Part shown: piece by piece, positions 1 through 6,310 of the stretch
Layout of the letters: each line of letters opens with the position of its first letter
Position numbering within the stretch: position 1 is the stretch's first letter
Origin: Fimbriimonadaceae bacterium
GTDB taxonomy: Bacteria; Armatimonadota; Fimbriimonadia; Fimbriimonadales; Fimbriimonadaceae
DNA length: 10,086 nt
Direction: 5' to 3'
Assembly: GCA_025451715.1 (NCBI GenBank)
Contig: JANWJY010000136.1
Span: 1-10,086, forward strand
Program-made: the position numbers and the translations under genes
Notes under the pieces: generated by a model
What the model saw: only the letters and a program-made list of their open reading frames with translations
The model's database searches: none
What the model was told of the DNA's origin: nothing

Positions 1-1
1 A

Positions 2-2002
2 CACTATCTGCTCTTCGAGGGCCTCGTCGAAAGGACAATGGCCAAGTGCGGCATCACCTACTACTCGGTCGTGAAGACGTTCAAGGGCGCAGAGATCGAG
101 CACACGAAATTCAAGCACCCGGTCTACGAGCGCGAATCGTTGGCCGTGCTCGCCGACTATGTGACGACGGAGGACGGCACCGGCGTGGTCCACACTGCAC
201 CCGGCCACGGGCGAGACGACTTCTACACCGGAAAGAAGTACGGCCTTCCCATCCTCTGCCCGGTGAACGAGCGCGGAATCCTCACTGAGGAGGCCGGAGA
301 GTTCGCCGGAGTGTTCTACGCGAAGTGCGACACCGTTGTAGTCGAGCGGCTGCGTGAACTGGGCCACTTGTTGCACGTCGAGGACTATCAGCACTCGTAC
401 CCACACGCCGAGCGCGACGGGCACCCGGTTATCTTTCGCGCGACAGAACAGTGGTTCATCGGGATGGACCTTCCGTTCCACCTTGACTCTTCGAAGACGC
501 TGCGACTGCGCATGCTTGAAGAGGTGGACCGCGTCAAGTGGTTCCCCGAGAGCGGCTACAAGCGGTTTCGCGGCATGATCGAGGGCCGTCCCGACTGGTG
601 CATTTCGCGACAGCGTCCGTGGGGCGTGGGCATCCCCGTGTTCTATGGCGCGACGAGTGGTGAGCCCGTGCTTGATCCCGTCGCGATCGAGGCGGTCGCG
701 AAACTGATCGAGGGCAACGGCTCCGACGCGTGGTACTCAGCGACGCCGGAGGAGATACTTCCGCACGGATACACGCACCCGACGACCGGTGAGACCGAGT
801 TCCGAAAGGAGGTCGACGTGTTCGATGTGTGGTTCGACAGCGGATCGACATGGGCGTGTGTGCTCGAGGGCAACGTCGAGCCGCGTTGGAAGGACTACAT
901 CCCGTGCGACCTCTACCTCGAGGGCTCGGACCAGCACCGCGGCTGGTTCAACGTCTCCATGATCATCGGTACGGCGCTGACAGGAGGTGCACCTTACAGC
1001 CAGGTCCTCACACACGGCATGGTCGCGGCGGCGGACGGGCAGAAAATGTCGAAGCGGCTCGGCAACGCTATCGATCCTGTCGAGGTGTGCGACACGTACG
1101 GCGCGGACGTCTTGCGGCTCTGGGTGTCGAGCGTCGATTTCACCGACGACATGACTTGCAGCGACGATATCTTGAAGGCTGCCGGCGAACACTATCGGAG
1201 AATCCGCAATACACTGCGCTTCCTGCTCGGCAACCTCTACGACTACGACGGGTACGACGGCGAGCTTCTGGAAGTCGACCAGTGGGCTATTGATTCAGTC
1301 TTGAAGCTGGCTTCTACTTGCTTGACGGCGTACAAGAACTATGACTTCACGACCGTTTTTCGCAGGATCCACGAGTTTTGCGACCGCGAAATGTCGTCGT
1401 TCTATCTCGACGCGATCAAGGACCGCATGTACTGCGACGGCAAGGACTGGCCCACCCGCCGCTCTGGGCAAAAGGCGTGCCACGAAGTGCTCGTTCGCCT
1501 GACAAAACTCATCTACCCGATCCTTATGCACACCGCTGAAGAGACCTACGAGCGTATTCCTGCGACCAAGCGAATGCAGAGCATTCACTTGGAGTCCCTT
1601 TCAATTGAGATCGATGGATTCTCAACCGAGAGATTTGCTGATCTCCTCGATCGTGAACAACGGTTTGACATGATGCTGGACTTTCGCAAGAAGATCGCGA
1701 CAGCGATCGAAGAGTGGAAGTCCGGCGCGGGGATCAAGGACACGCAGGACGTCTCGGTCGAATTGCACGGCACCGACGCTGACGTGAAGACGCTTCAGAG
1801 CTTTGGCAGCGACATCGCGGTCTACTTCCGCGTCGCATCGATAGAGCTGCACGAAGGTGTGCCAAGAATCGAACTCTCTAAGAGCACCTTTGAAAAATGC
1901 GAGCGCAGCCGAGTGCGCCGAGCGGACGTAGAGCAGACCCAGTGGAACGGATCGACGGTCCCTCTGAGCGCGCGCGACCGGAGGGCGCTCGGCATCGGCT
2001 GA
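2..2002 (+). CDS. ileS: Isoleucine--tRNA ligase, C-terminal 666 residues (5' end outside window)
   Basis: Class I aminoacyl-tRNA synthetase that charges tRNA-Ile in the cytoplasm and edits mischarged Val-tRNA-Ile. The reading frame is open from the first bases of the window, so the N-terminal part with the HIGH motif lies upstream. The visible part starts inside the CP1 editing domain, where VHTAPGHGRDD (Asp codons at 215 and 218) matches the conserved editing-site motif. It continues through WCISRQRPWG (from 596), DVWFDSGSTW and YLEGSDQHRGWF to the catalytic loop KMSKRLGN at 1043-1066, then the helical anticodon-binding domain. In many bacterial IleS the C-terminus is a Cys4 zinc finger (CxxC...CxxC). 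Here the aligned positions read Cys (1898), Ser (1907), Ser (1967) and Asp (1976), so the zinc site is apparently lost. No frameshift restores it. The stop overlaps the lspA start by one base (TGATG), which suggests translational coupling. Identification is very secure; the zinc-site loss is read from motif alignment by eye. Confidence 0.97.
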   Translation, partial: HYLLFEGLVERTMAKCGITYYSVVKTFKGAEIEHTKFKHPVYERESLAVLADYVTTEDGTGVVHTAPGHGRDDFYTGKKYGLPILCPVNERGILTEEAGEFAGVFYAKCDTVVVERLRELGHLLHVEDYQHSYPHAERDGHPVIFRATEQWFIGMDLPFHLDSSKTLRLRMLEEVDRVKWFPESGYKRFRGMIEGRPDWCISRQRPWGVGIPVFYGATSGEPVLDPVAIEAVAKLIEGNGSDAWYSATPEEILPHGYTHPTTGETEFRKEVDVFDVWFDSGSTWACVLEGNVEPRWKDYIPCDLYLEGSDQHRGWFNVSMIIGTALTGGAPYSQVLTHGMVAAADGQKMSKRLGNAIDPVEVCDTYGADVLRLWVSSVDFTDDMTCSDDILKAAGEHYRRIRNTLRFLLGNLYDYDGYDGELLEVDQWAIDSVLKLASTCLTAYKNYDFTTVFRRIHEFCDREMSSFYLDAIKDRMYCDGKDWPTRRSGQKACHEVLVRLTKLIYPILMHTAEETYERIPATKRMQSIHLESLSIEIDGFSTERFADLLDREQRFDMMLDFRKKIATAIEEWKSGAGIKDTQDVSVELHGTDADVKTLQSFGSDIAVYFRVASIELHEGVPRIELSKSTFEKCERSRVRRADVEQTQWNGSTVPLSARDRRALGIG

Positions 2003-2616
2003 TGGGGCGCCTCTTCTTCCTGGTCGCTGGCAGCGCACTCGTGCTCGACCAGGCCGTCAAGTTCTGGGTCCGTGTCGCCGCAGAAGGCGTCGAAGGGCGC
2101 AGCCTCTTTGTCGTCTGGAACAACGTCTTCGAGATCAAGCTCGTTTACAACGAGGGCATCGCGTTCGGCATGTTTCAGGGCATGGGCGTGTTCCTCACGC
2201 CGATCGCAGCGATCATTGCCGGGGGCGCGGCTTGGTACAGCCTCAAGCACCGGCACGAGCCGCGCGTGACCCACGTCACGATGGCGCTGCTGTGCGCTGG
2301 CGCACTCGGCAACCTCATTGACCGCATCGCGCTCGGCAAGGTCACCGACATGTTCTGGTTCCGGGCGATCGACTTTCCGGTGTTCAATGTAGCAGACGTG
2401 TGCATCACCGCGGCCGGCGTCATGCTCGGAGTCTCGGTCGTGATCGAGCTGTTCCAGCACAAAAAGCAAGATCCTCCATCGGCAGACTCCTCCATAGTCG
2501 GACTCACGGACGCTGCGGCTTCAGTGGACCCAGATCCGATCGACTTTCCCGAGCTAGACGGGCAGACCGACCCTGGCGGCACGGTGCCTGGCCCGATGCC
2601 AGAGCCCGAGTCTTAG
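2002..2616 (+). CDS. lspA: Lipoprotein signal peptidase (signal peptidase II)
   Basis: Inner-membrane aspartyl protease that removes the signal peptide from diacylglyceryl-modified prolipoproteins. The 204-residue product has four hydrophobic segments (about residues 4-24, 63-81, 91-109 and 131-151). The family motifs are all present: LDQAVK near the N-terminus, NEGIAFG (50-56), GNLIDR with catalytic Asp107, and FNVAD with catalytic Asp132. The ATG at 2002 was chosen because it begins the first hydrophobic helix and overlaps the ileS stop. An in-frame ATG at 1897 would add 35 Arg-rich residues that only mirror ileS coding sequence. A GGAGG at 1980-1984 is too far upstream (17 nt) for a normal ribosome site, so coupling to ileS is more likely. 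LspA proteins are usually about 160-170 residues; this one has an extra Pro/Asp/Ser-rich tail after residue 155 with no recognisable domain. The cytochrome-like lipoprotein at 5891 is a plausible substrate. Confidence 0.95.
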   Translation: MGRLFFLVAGSALVLDQAVKFWVRVAAEGVEGRSLFVVWNNVFEIKLVYNEGIAFGMFQGMGVFLTPIAAIIAGGAAWYSLKHRHEPRVTHVTMALLCAGALGNLIDRIALGKVTDMFWFRAIDFPVFNVADVCITAAGVMLGVSVVIELFQHKKQDPPSADSSIVGLTDAAASVDPDPIDFPELDGQTDPGGTVPGPMPEPES

Positions 2617-2676
2617 TCCCTTGATCCTGGCCACGCAACCACTTCTGCCCAGCAGCTGTAGTAGGATTTACCAAAC

Positions 2677-2681
2677 AGGAG
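2677..2681 (+). promoter_or_regulatory. Shine-Dalgarno site for the H1-like gene
   Basis: AGGAG lies 8 nt upstream of the ATG at 2690. It is the only strong, well-spaced Shine-Dalgarno sequence I see in the window. It decides the start of the downstream gene against the more upstream in-frame ATG at 2621, which has no such site. A TAGGAT hexamer at 2662-2667 could be a -10 box, but no convincing -35 accompanies it. Confidence 0.7.
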
Positions 2682-2689
2682 CACATCTG

Positions 2690-3145
2690 ATGAGAATTCG
2701 ACCAAGTGGTGGCGGCTGGATCCTGCTCGCAGCGATGGCGCTGCCTTTCGTCGTCAAGGCCGCAAAGCCGCTCGCAAAGGCCGTCGGCGAGGGGATGAAG
2801 AAGTTCGGCGACATGATCGACAAGGCCGCTGACGAAGCTGAGAAGTCTGCGGACGAGTCCGGTCGGCGCGCAGAAGCTGAGATGAGGGCCGCAACGAAGG
2901 CCCCCGCACCCAAGCCTGCCAAGAAGAAGCGTGCCGCCAAGCGCAAGCCGACGCCGGCACGCACCGCGCCCGCCAAGCCGGCGGCAAAGCCGGCCGCCGC
3001 AAAGCCCACGGCTAAGAAACCGGCCGCAAAGAAGCCCACAGTCAAACCGGCCACGAAGCCAGCGGCGTCACGACCGAAGGGTGCGACCCCGCCGCCCACG
3101 ATGGGCTCGCGACGTCGCGCTCCGAGCGACATCGAGACGGGCTAA
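2690..3145 (+). CDS. Histone-H1-like Lys/Ala/Pro-rich small protein with hydrophobic N-terminus
   Basis: A 151-residue protein without a recognised catalytic domain. Residues about 10-25 (GWILLAAMALPFVV) form one hydrophobic segment, either a membrane anchor or an uncleaved signal. An amphipathic, charged stretch follows (about 26-70, with repeated Lys/Glu/Asp/Ala that could be helical or coiled coil). From about residue 73 the sequence is low-complexity, built of AKKP, AAKP and TAKK-like units rich in Lys, Ala and Pro, and it ends in a short Arg-rich and acidic tip. Such tails resemble eukaryotic histone H1 and the AlgP/Hc1-type bacterial proteins that bind DNA or polyanions. The membrane-like N-terminus makes a plain nucleoid protein less certain; it could tether DNA or a polyanionic envelope polymer. 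The start is set by the AGGAG at 2677-2681. The gene stands 73 bp after lspA and ends 3 bp from the stop of the convergent oxidoreductase gene. Coding is credible; function is unknown. Confidence 0.72.
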   Translation: MRIRPSGGGWILLAAMALPFVVKAAKPLAKAVGEGMKKFGDMIDKAADEAEKSADESGRRAEAEMRAATKAPAPKPAKKKRAAKRKPTPARTAPAKPAAKPAAAKPTAKKPAAKKPTVKPATKPAASRPKGATPPPTMGSRRRAPSDIETG

Positions 3146-3148
3146 CGC

Positions 3149-4465
3149 TCAGTACTTCGGCAACACGTACGGCTTGCGATATTCGCGGTCGTAGGCCGAC
3201 GTGTCCTTGCCCGCCTTGCCGACGATGTCCATCTTCGACTTGTCCCAACGCACTGTCTCGCCGGAGAACAGCGCCGCGTTCGAGAGGTGGCACACGATCG
3301 TCGTCTGCGCGACGGAGCCGAACGTCGCGCGCGGCTTGGCGCGCGACTTGACGCACTCGATGAAGTTGGACCAGTGGCCGTTGTGGGCCTTGGGGAACTC
3401 CTCCTTGGGCAGCTCCTTTCCGTCGGGGTCGAGGATGGACCATCCGCCGCGCCAGCATCGCACGGTGCGGCCGTCCGCGCCGACGAACTCGGTGCAGTGG
3501 CCCGGCTTCCCGGGGTGGTCGCGAAGGACCGACCAGGTCATCATGAAATCGGGATCTTTGAACTTGTAGATCGCCTCAATCGAGTCAGGCGCGTCGCGGT
3601 CGTCGTCATCGAGCGCCCACAGCCCGCCGTGCGCCGTGACCTCGGTCGGCATCACGATGTCCTGCGACTTGCTCATCCCGAGCAGCGCGATGTCCATCAT
3701 GTGCACGCCCCAGTCGGTGGTGAGGCCGCCGCCGGTGTTGAGCACCCATCTCCAGTTCCAGTGGGTCTTGTTTTCCTGATAAGGAACGAACTTCGCAGGC
3801 CCGATCCAGGTGTTGTAGTCGAAGGTGCTAGAAACGGCGATCGGCTGCTTCTTTCCGATCTTGGTGCCGTCGGCGATCCATGCGCGGCAGTGGGTGACGC
3901 GCCCGAGCTTGCCGCTGCGCACGTAGGCGATGGAGTTCGTGAACTCGGGATCGCTCCGCTGCCAAGTTCCGACCTGCGAGATGACCTTGAACCGCTTCTG
4001 CGCGGCGATCATGGCCTTCGCCTCAACGATGTTGTGGCTGATCGGCTTTTCCTGGTACACGTCCTTGCCCGCCTCGCACGCATGGATGAAGTTGAGCGCG
4101 TGCCAGTGGTCCGGCGTGCCCACGATGATCGCGTCAATGTCCTTGCGCTCGAGCATCTTGCGGTAGTCGCTGTAGACGTCCGGCTTGCGGCCGAACTTGT
4201 CCTCAACGAACTTGATGTCCCCGGGCATGCGAGACGAGTCCACGTCGCACACCGCTGCGACCTCGACGTCCGGCAGGGTGCAGAAATTCCGCATGTTCGC
4301 CGCGCCCATCCCGCCGCAGCCGATGAGGCCGAACACGACCTTGTCGTTGGGCGAGGCGTTCTGTTGCCGACCGACGACCATGGAGGGCAGGCCGATACCG
4401 ACTCCGACGGCCGCGGCCGTAGAGGATTTGATGAATTCACGCCGAGTGTGGGTCTTCTTGGACAT
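3149..4465 (-). CDS. Tat-exported Gfo/Idh/MocA-family oxidoreductase
   Basis: A 438-residue NAD(P)-dependent sugar-type dehydrogenase predicted to act outside the cytoplasm. The N-terminus carries a twin-arginine signal (THTRREFIKSS, Arg8-Arg9) followed by an Ala/Gly/Val-rich hydrophobic stretch to about residue 33. The Rossmann fold begins at residue 43 with the glycine motif GLIGCGGMG (49-54). TPDHWH lies at 117-122, and the family EKP motif at 139-141 contains the usual catalytic Lys140. The C-terminal beta-sheet domain contains GGGLTTDWGVHMMD (245-258), with Asp251, His255 and Asp258 in typical active-site positions. The Trp-rich region around 236-240 (WNWRW) is characteristic of the large set of secreted Gfo/Idh proteins in Planctomycetes and relatives. 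The substrate cannot be read from sequence; carbohydrate derivatives are typical. The gene lies 34 nt downstream of a co-directional tRNA-Val and has no Shine-Dalgarno site. It converges with the H1-like gene. Confidence 0.93.
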   Translation of the reverse strand: MSKKTHTRREFIKSSTAAAVGVGIGLPSMVVGRQQNASPNDKVVFGLIGCGGMGAANMRNFCTLPDVEVAAVCDVDSSRMPGDIKFVEDKFGRKPDVYSDYRKMLERKDIDAIIVGTPDHWHALNFIHACEAGKDVYQEKPISHNIVEAKAMIAAQKRFKVISQVGTWQRSDPEFTNSIAYVRSGKLGRVTHCRAWIADGTKIGKKQPIAVSSTFDYNTWIGPAKFVPYQENKTHWNWRWVLNTGGGLTTDWGVHMMDIALLGMSKSQDIVMPTEVTAHGGLWALDDDDRDAPDSIEAIYKFKDPDFMMTWSVLRDHPGKPGHCTEFVGADGRTVRCWRGGWSILDPDGKELPKEEFPKAHNGHWSNFIECVKSRAKPRATFGSVAQTTIVCHLSNAALFSGETVRWDKSKMDIVGKAGKDTSAYDREYRKPYVLPKY

Positions 4466-4469
4466 CTCA

Positions 4470-4484
4470 CGGCCAGTATGGCCG
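4470..4484 (-). other. Small hairpin in the leader of the oxidoreductase gene
   Basis: On the minus strand CGGCC-ATACT-GGCCG forms a 5-bp GC stem with a 5-nt loop, ending 4 nt before the ATG at 4465. No run of U follows, so it does not look like a standard intrinsic terminator for the tRNA just upstream. It may influence initiation or 3' processing of the tRNA. Alternatively, the loop segment CATACT (4475-4480) could be a -10 box and the pairing coincidental. Confidence 0.3.
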
Positions 4485-4499
4485 AGCGTGAAGCGGGAA

Positions 4500-4574
4500 T
4501 GGTGCGCGGTATAGGATTTGAACCTACGACCCCTACAGTGTCATTGTAGTGCTCTACCGCTGAGCTAACCGCGC
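4500..4574 (-). tRNA. tRNA-Val (anticodon GAC), CCA encoded
   Basis: The minus strand folds into a full cloverleaf. The acceptor stem GCGCGGU/ACCGCGC pairs over 7 bp (4574-4568 with 4510-4504). The D arm is GCUC/GAGC with an AGCGGUA loop. The anticodon stem is CUACA/UGUAG around the loop AUGACAC. The variable loop has 5 nt, and the T arm is GUAGG-UUCAAAU-CCUAU, which contains one G-U pair. The anticodon, complementary to 4540-4542, is GAC, which reads the valine codons GUC and GUU. The discriminator base is A (4503) and the terminal CCA is encoded at 4502-4500. The gene has its own promoter upstream (4588-4617) and is followed on the same strand by the Gfo/Idh gene after 34 nt. Confidence 0.96.
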
Positions 4575-4587
4575 ACAGGGGAACTCG

Positions 4588-4617
4588 ATTATCCCCGTGA
4601 TCGGAGTGGCAAGTCAA
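4588..4617 (-). promoter_or_regulatory. Sigma-70-type promoter for tRNA-Val
   Basis: Reading the minus strand, TTGACT (4617-4612) is followed after 18 nt by GATAAT (4593-4588). Both boxes match the consensus at 5 of 6 positions. Transcription would start near 4581, about 7 nt upstream of the mature tRNA 5' end at 4574, which fits a short RNase P leader. The promoter sits just downstream of the palindromic element, which begins at 4632. Confidence 0.75.
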
Positions 4618-4631
4618 CCAAGCCCTAGCGC

Positions 4632-4797
4632 TTTGGGAGTGCGCGGGCGCACGTGGGCAAGTATCCCGGCCAAGCAGAGGTCAGGCCGCGCTTTCACCAG
4701 GGTTCTAGCGCTAGCTTTGGCCTCTAGCAACAGGAAAGCGCGAGCTGGCCGCGACACAAGAGCGCCTCTGCGACGTGTGCGCCCGCGCACTCCCAAA
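4632..4797. mobile_element. 166-bp palindromic, MITE-like inverted-repeat element
   Basis: The ends are perfect 21-bp inverted repeats (4632-4652 and 4777-4797). Each starts TTTGGGAGTGCG on its own strand and contains a nested palindrome GTGCGC-GG-GCGCAC (4639-4652, 4777-4790). A second pair on exactly the same axis, CGCGCTTTC (4687-4695) and GAAAGCGCG (4734-4742), extends with few mismatches to 4679-4695 versus 4734-4750. The centre contains the palindrome CTAGCGCTAG (4705-4714). The element is therefore a long imperfect hairpin and does not code for protein in any convincing way. It fills the gap between the NHL gene stop (10 nt away) and the tRNA promoter. No clear target-site duplication is seen at the borders. 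It may be a non-autonomous transposable element, a REP-like dispersed repeat or a large terminator hairpin. The structure is directly visible; mobility is inferred. Confidence 0.55.
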
Positions 4798-4807
4798 TGG
4801 TCCGCCG

Positions 4808-5815
4808 CTACAGCTTCTTCAGCAGCGTTACGCGGCCGATCGGAACCCACTCGACCACGAGTATGTCGTCGCCGTTGACCCAGCACGAGCCGTGCGGGTG
4901 CACGAACTTGCCAGGGATGAACTGCTCGCGCGGAGCGCCGCGCAGCCCCGAGGGGTCGCCGTCGCCGAGCCGCGCGAGCACCTCGTTGTCCTCGCCCAGG
5001 ATTGTGACCACGCTCGATAGGTCGGGCACGAGCATCTTGCCGTTGCGGAAGTGCAGGTGGCACGGAGCACGCATCCCATCCGTCACGAACTTCACATGCG
5101 CGCCGTCGAGGGTGAAGTACTGCAGCCGCCGGTTGGAGCGGTCCGCGACGACCAAGTACGGCGTAGAACCGCGCGTATCGACCCAAAGCCCGTGCGGACA
5201 GTTGACCTTGCCTGGCTCCGACCCCGGGCCGCAGACGAGTTTCAAATACTCGCCGTCCTTCGAATATCGGTGCACGTAGCTGCTGCCGTAGCCGTCGCCG
5301 ACGAACAGGTCGCCGTTCGGCGCGAACGCGACGTTGGTCGGGCACCAACGGTTGGGATCGGCGTAGACTCCCGGCTCGGTCGGTGCGCCCCTCTCCCACA
5401 CGACCTTTCCGTTCAGGTCGGTCTTGACCACCAGCCGCCGCCGCGTGTCGCAGTGGTAGAGGAACTCCTCGCTCCCCTCCTTCCGGATGTCGAGACCGTG
5501 CGCGCCGCCCGCGTACTCCGCGCCCCACGAGGTCACGAACTTGCCCTTGTCGTCGAACACGACCACGCCATGCGGCTTGACGCTGCCCCCGCCGACCGTG
5601 TGCGCGATGTAAATGTGGCCGTTCGAGTCCTGTACGACGCCGTGCGTGTCCCCCCAGGCCGTACCGGCGGGTGGCGTGAGCCAATCGTGGTGGACCTCAT
5701 AGGTCCAGTATCCGGCGCCCGTGACCGGGAGCCGTTGGGGAGCGAAGCGGGAAAGCGCGGGGCCAGCGATTGCTGCGACCCCCGCCTTGAGCACGTCGCG
5801 GCGGGTCGGTTTCAT
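4808..5815 (-). CDS. Tat-exported NHL-repeat six-bladed beta-propeller protein
   Basis: A 335-residue secreted protein. The N-terminus has a twin-arginine signal (PTRRDVLKAG, Arg5-Arg6) and a hydrophobic Ala/Gly stretch ending near residue 25. The rest consists of about six NHL-type units, each with a pattern such as HGV-x-D-x-x-G-x-I-Y-I-A. Clear units begin around GDTHGVVQDSNGHIYIA, AHGLDIRKEG, PTNVAFAPNGDLFVGDGYG, CPHGLWVDTRG, CHLHFRNGKMLVPD and HPHGSCWVNGDDILVVEW. This is the fold of peptidyl-alpha-hydroxyglycine alpha-amidating lyase and related NHL proteins. The recurring His-Gly pairs resemble the zinc-binding histidines of that lyase, but activity cannot be claimed. Planctomycete and Armatimonadota genomes have many such proteins. 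The start at 5815 places the Tat motif at the N-terminus. It is divergent from the cytochrome operon, and its stop lies 10 nt from the palindromic element, which could end its transcript. Confidence 0.88.
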   Translation of the reverse strand: MKPTRRDVLKAGVAAIAGPALSRFAPQRLPVTGAGYWTYEVHHDWLTPPAGTAWGDTHGVVQDSNGHIYIAHTVGGGSVKPHGVVVFDDKGKFVTSWGAEYAGGAHGLDIRKEGSEEFLYHCDTRRRLVVKTDLNGKVVWERGAPTEPGVYADPNRWCPTNVAFAPNGDLFVGDGYGSSYVHRYSKDGEYLKLVCGPGSEPGKVNCPHGLWVDTRGSTPYLVVADRSNRRLQYFTLDGAHVKFVTDGMRAPCHLHFRNGKMLVPDLSSVVTILGEDNEVLARLGDGDPSGLRGAPREQFIPGKFVHPHGSCWVNGDDILVVEWVPIGRVTLLKKL

Positions 5816-5890
5816 TTGTCGCGAGAATACCGGGCGAGACTGGCATAACGCCCCATCTTCGCAAGGAACTTCTGGGGCCGCTTACGCATA
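5816..5890. promoter_or_regulatory. Divergent intergenic region between the NHL gene and the cytochrome operon
   Basis: This 75-bp gap must hold the start signals for both directions. On the minus strand TATTCT (5829-5824) ends 8 nt before the NHL ATG. On the plus strand CATAAT (5887-5892) ends 7 nt before an in-frame ATG at 5900. Neither has a convincing -35 box or a well-placed Shine-Dalgarno site; AAGGAA at 5863-5868 is too far from either ATG. The pattern would fit short-leader or leaderless transcripts, but the hexamers are degenerate and could be chance. Confidence 0.35.
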
Positions 5891-6310
5891 ATGGCTTTCA
5901 TGGGTAAGACCAAAGGGTTTGTGTTTCTTGCGAGCATCGCCGTGCTCGCCTTTGCGATCGGCTGCGGAAGCGAGGAGCCAGAAACGGGCGGGACGACGAC
6001 GGGGGGCGGCGCGACGCAGATGGTGGCTGCCAAGGACGTAGAGGACGTCCTGCTCCAGCACTGTATGCCGTGCCACGCCGGAGCTGAGGCCAAAGAGAAG
6101 CTGAACCTCGAGACGGTCGCGGGGCTGCTCAAGGGCAGCGAGCACGGTGCGATGGTCGTCCCGGGCGACGCGGCGAACAGCGTCGTCGTCCACGCGCTGC
6201 ACGGCACGAACGGTAAGAAGAAGATGCCGCCGGCGCAGGGCAAACCCCTTACCGATGCGCAGATCAAGCTCATCGAGGACTGGATCAACGCCGGCGCTAA
6301 GCCGAGCTAA
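5891..6310 (+). CDS. Cytochrome-c-like lipoprotein (planctomycete cytochrome C domain)
   Basis: A 139-residue envelope protein, probably a mono-heme c-type cytochrome. The N-terminus has Lys residues, a hydrophobic segment (about 9-23) and a lipobox-like AIGC with Cys25 as the likely lipidated residue. A Gly/Thr/Glu-rich linker follows (26-42). The heme motif is CMPCH (Cys58, Cys61, His62). Met112 in KKMPP is the likely distal ligand. The C-terminal LTDAQIKLIEDWINAGA matches the helix that ends this family (PSCyt1-like). The spacing from heme to MPP to WINAGA is the same as at the N-terminus of the next gene product. Two starts are possible: ATG 5891 and ATG 5900. The second leaves a more typical signal peptide (MGKTKGFVFLAS). 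No Shine-Dalgarno is seen for either. It leads the operon with the genes at 6341 and 8665. Role inferred: electron transfer at the membrane with those partners. Confidence 0.9.
   Translation: MAFMGKTKGFVFLASIAVLAFAIGCGSEEPETGGTTTGGGATQMVAAKDVEDVLLQHCMPCHAGAEAKEKLNLETVAGLLKGSEHGAMVVPGDAANSVVVHALHGTNGKKKMPPAQGKPLTDAQIKLIEDWINAGAKPS

Noticed and set aside
1897..2001. Upstream ATG for lspA that would add 35 residues
   Set aside because: The added stretch is Arg/Pro-rich sequence overlapping ileS in another frame. The ATG at 2002 starts exactly at the first membrane helix.
1898..2002. Frameshift as the cause of the missing IleS zinc cysteines
   Set aside because: Neither alternative frame contains a CxxC pair here, and one meets a stop soon. 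The ileS frame keeps the flanking finger residues, so substitution fits better than a shift.
2930..3070. Short GCAAAGCCGGC-like DNA repeats that could suggest a tandem repeat or CRISPR-like array
   Set aside because: The units are irregular, have no spacers and follow the codon frame, so they reflect the Lys/Ala/Pro protein repeat.
2668..3132. Minus-strand Gly/Ala/Phe-rich open frame opposite the H1-like gene
   Set aside because: Its composition is the complement of the AKKP repeat. The plus strand has a Shine-Dalgarno site and a sensible N-terminus.
3287..4549. Long plus-strand open frame antisense to the oxidoreductase, running into the tRNA
   Set aside because: It is the mirror of a clearly conserved Gfo/Idh gene. 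Its Arg/Val/Ala/Asp-rich translation matches no family I recognise, and its end is translated tRNA sequence.
4614..5684. Minus-strand Arg-rich open frame overlapping the NHL gene and the palindromic element
   Set aside because: It is a frame-shadow of the NHL gene, with GC-driven Arg/Gly composition and no domain. It runs through the inverted repeats, which do not look coding.
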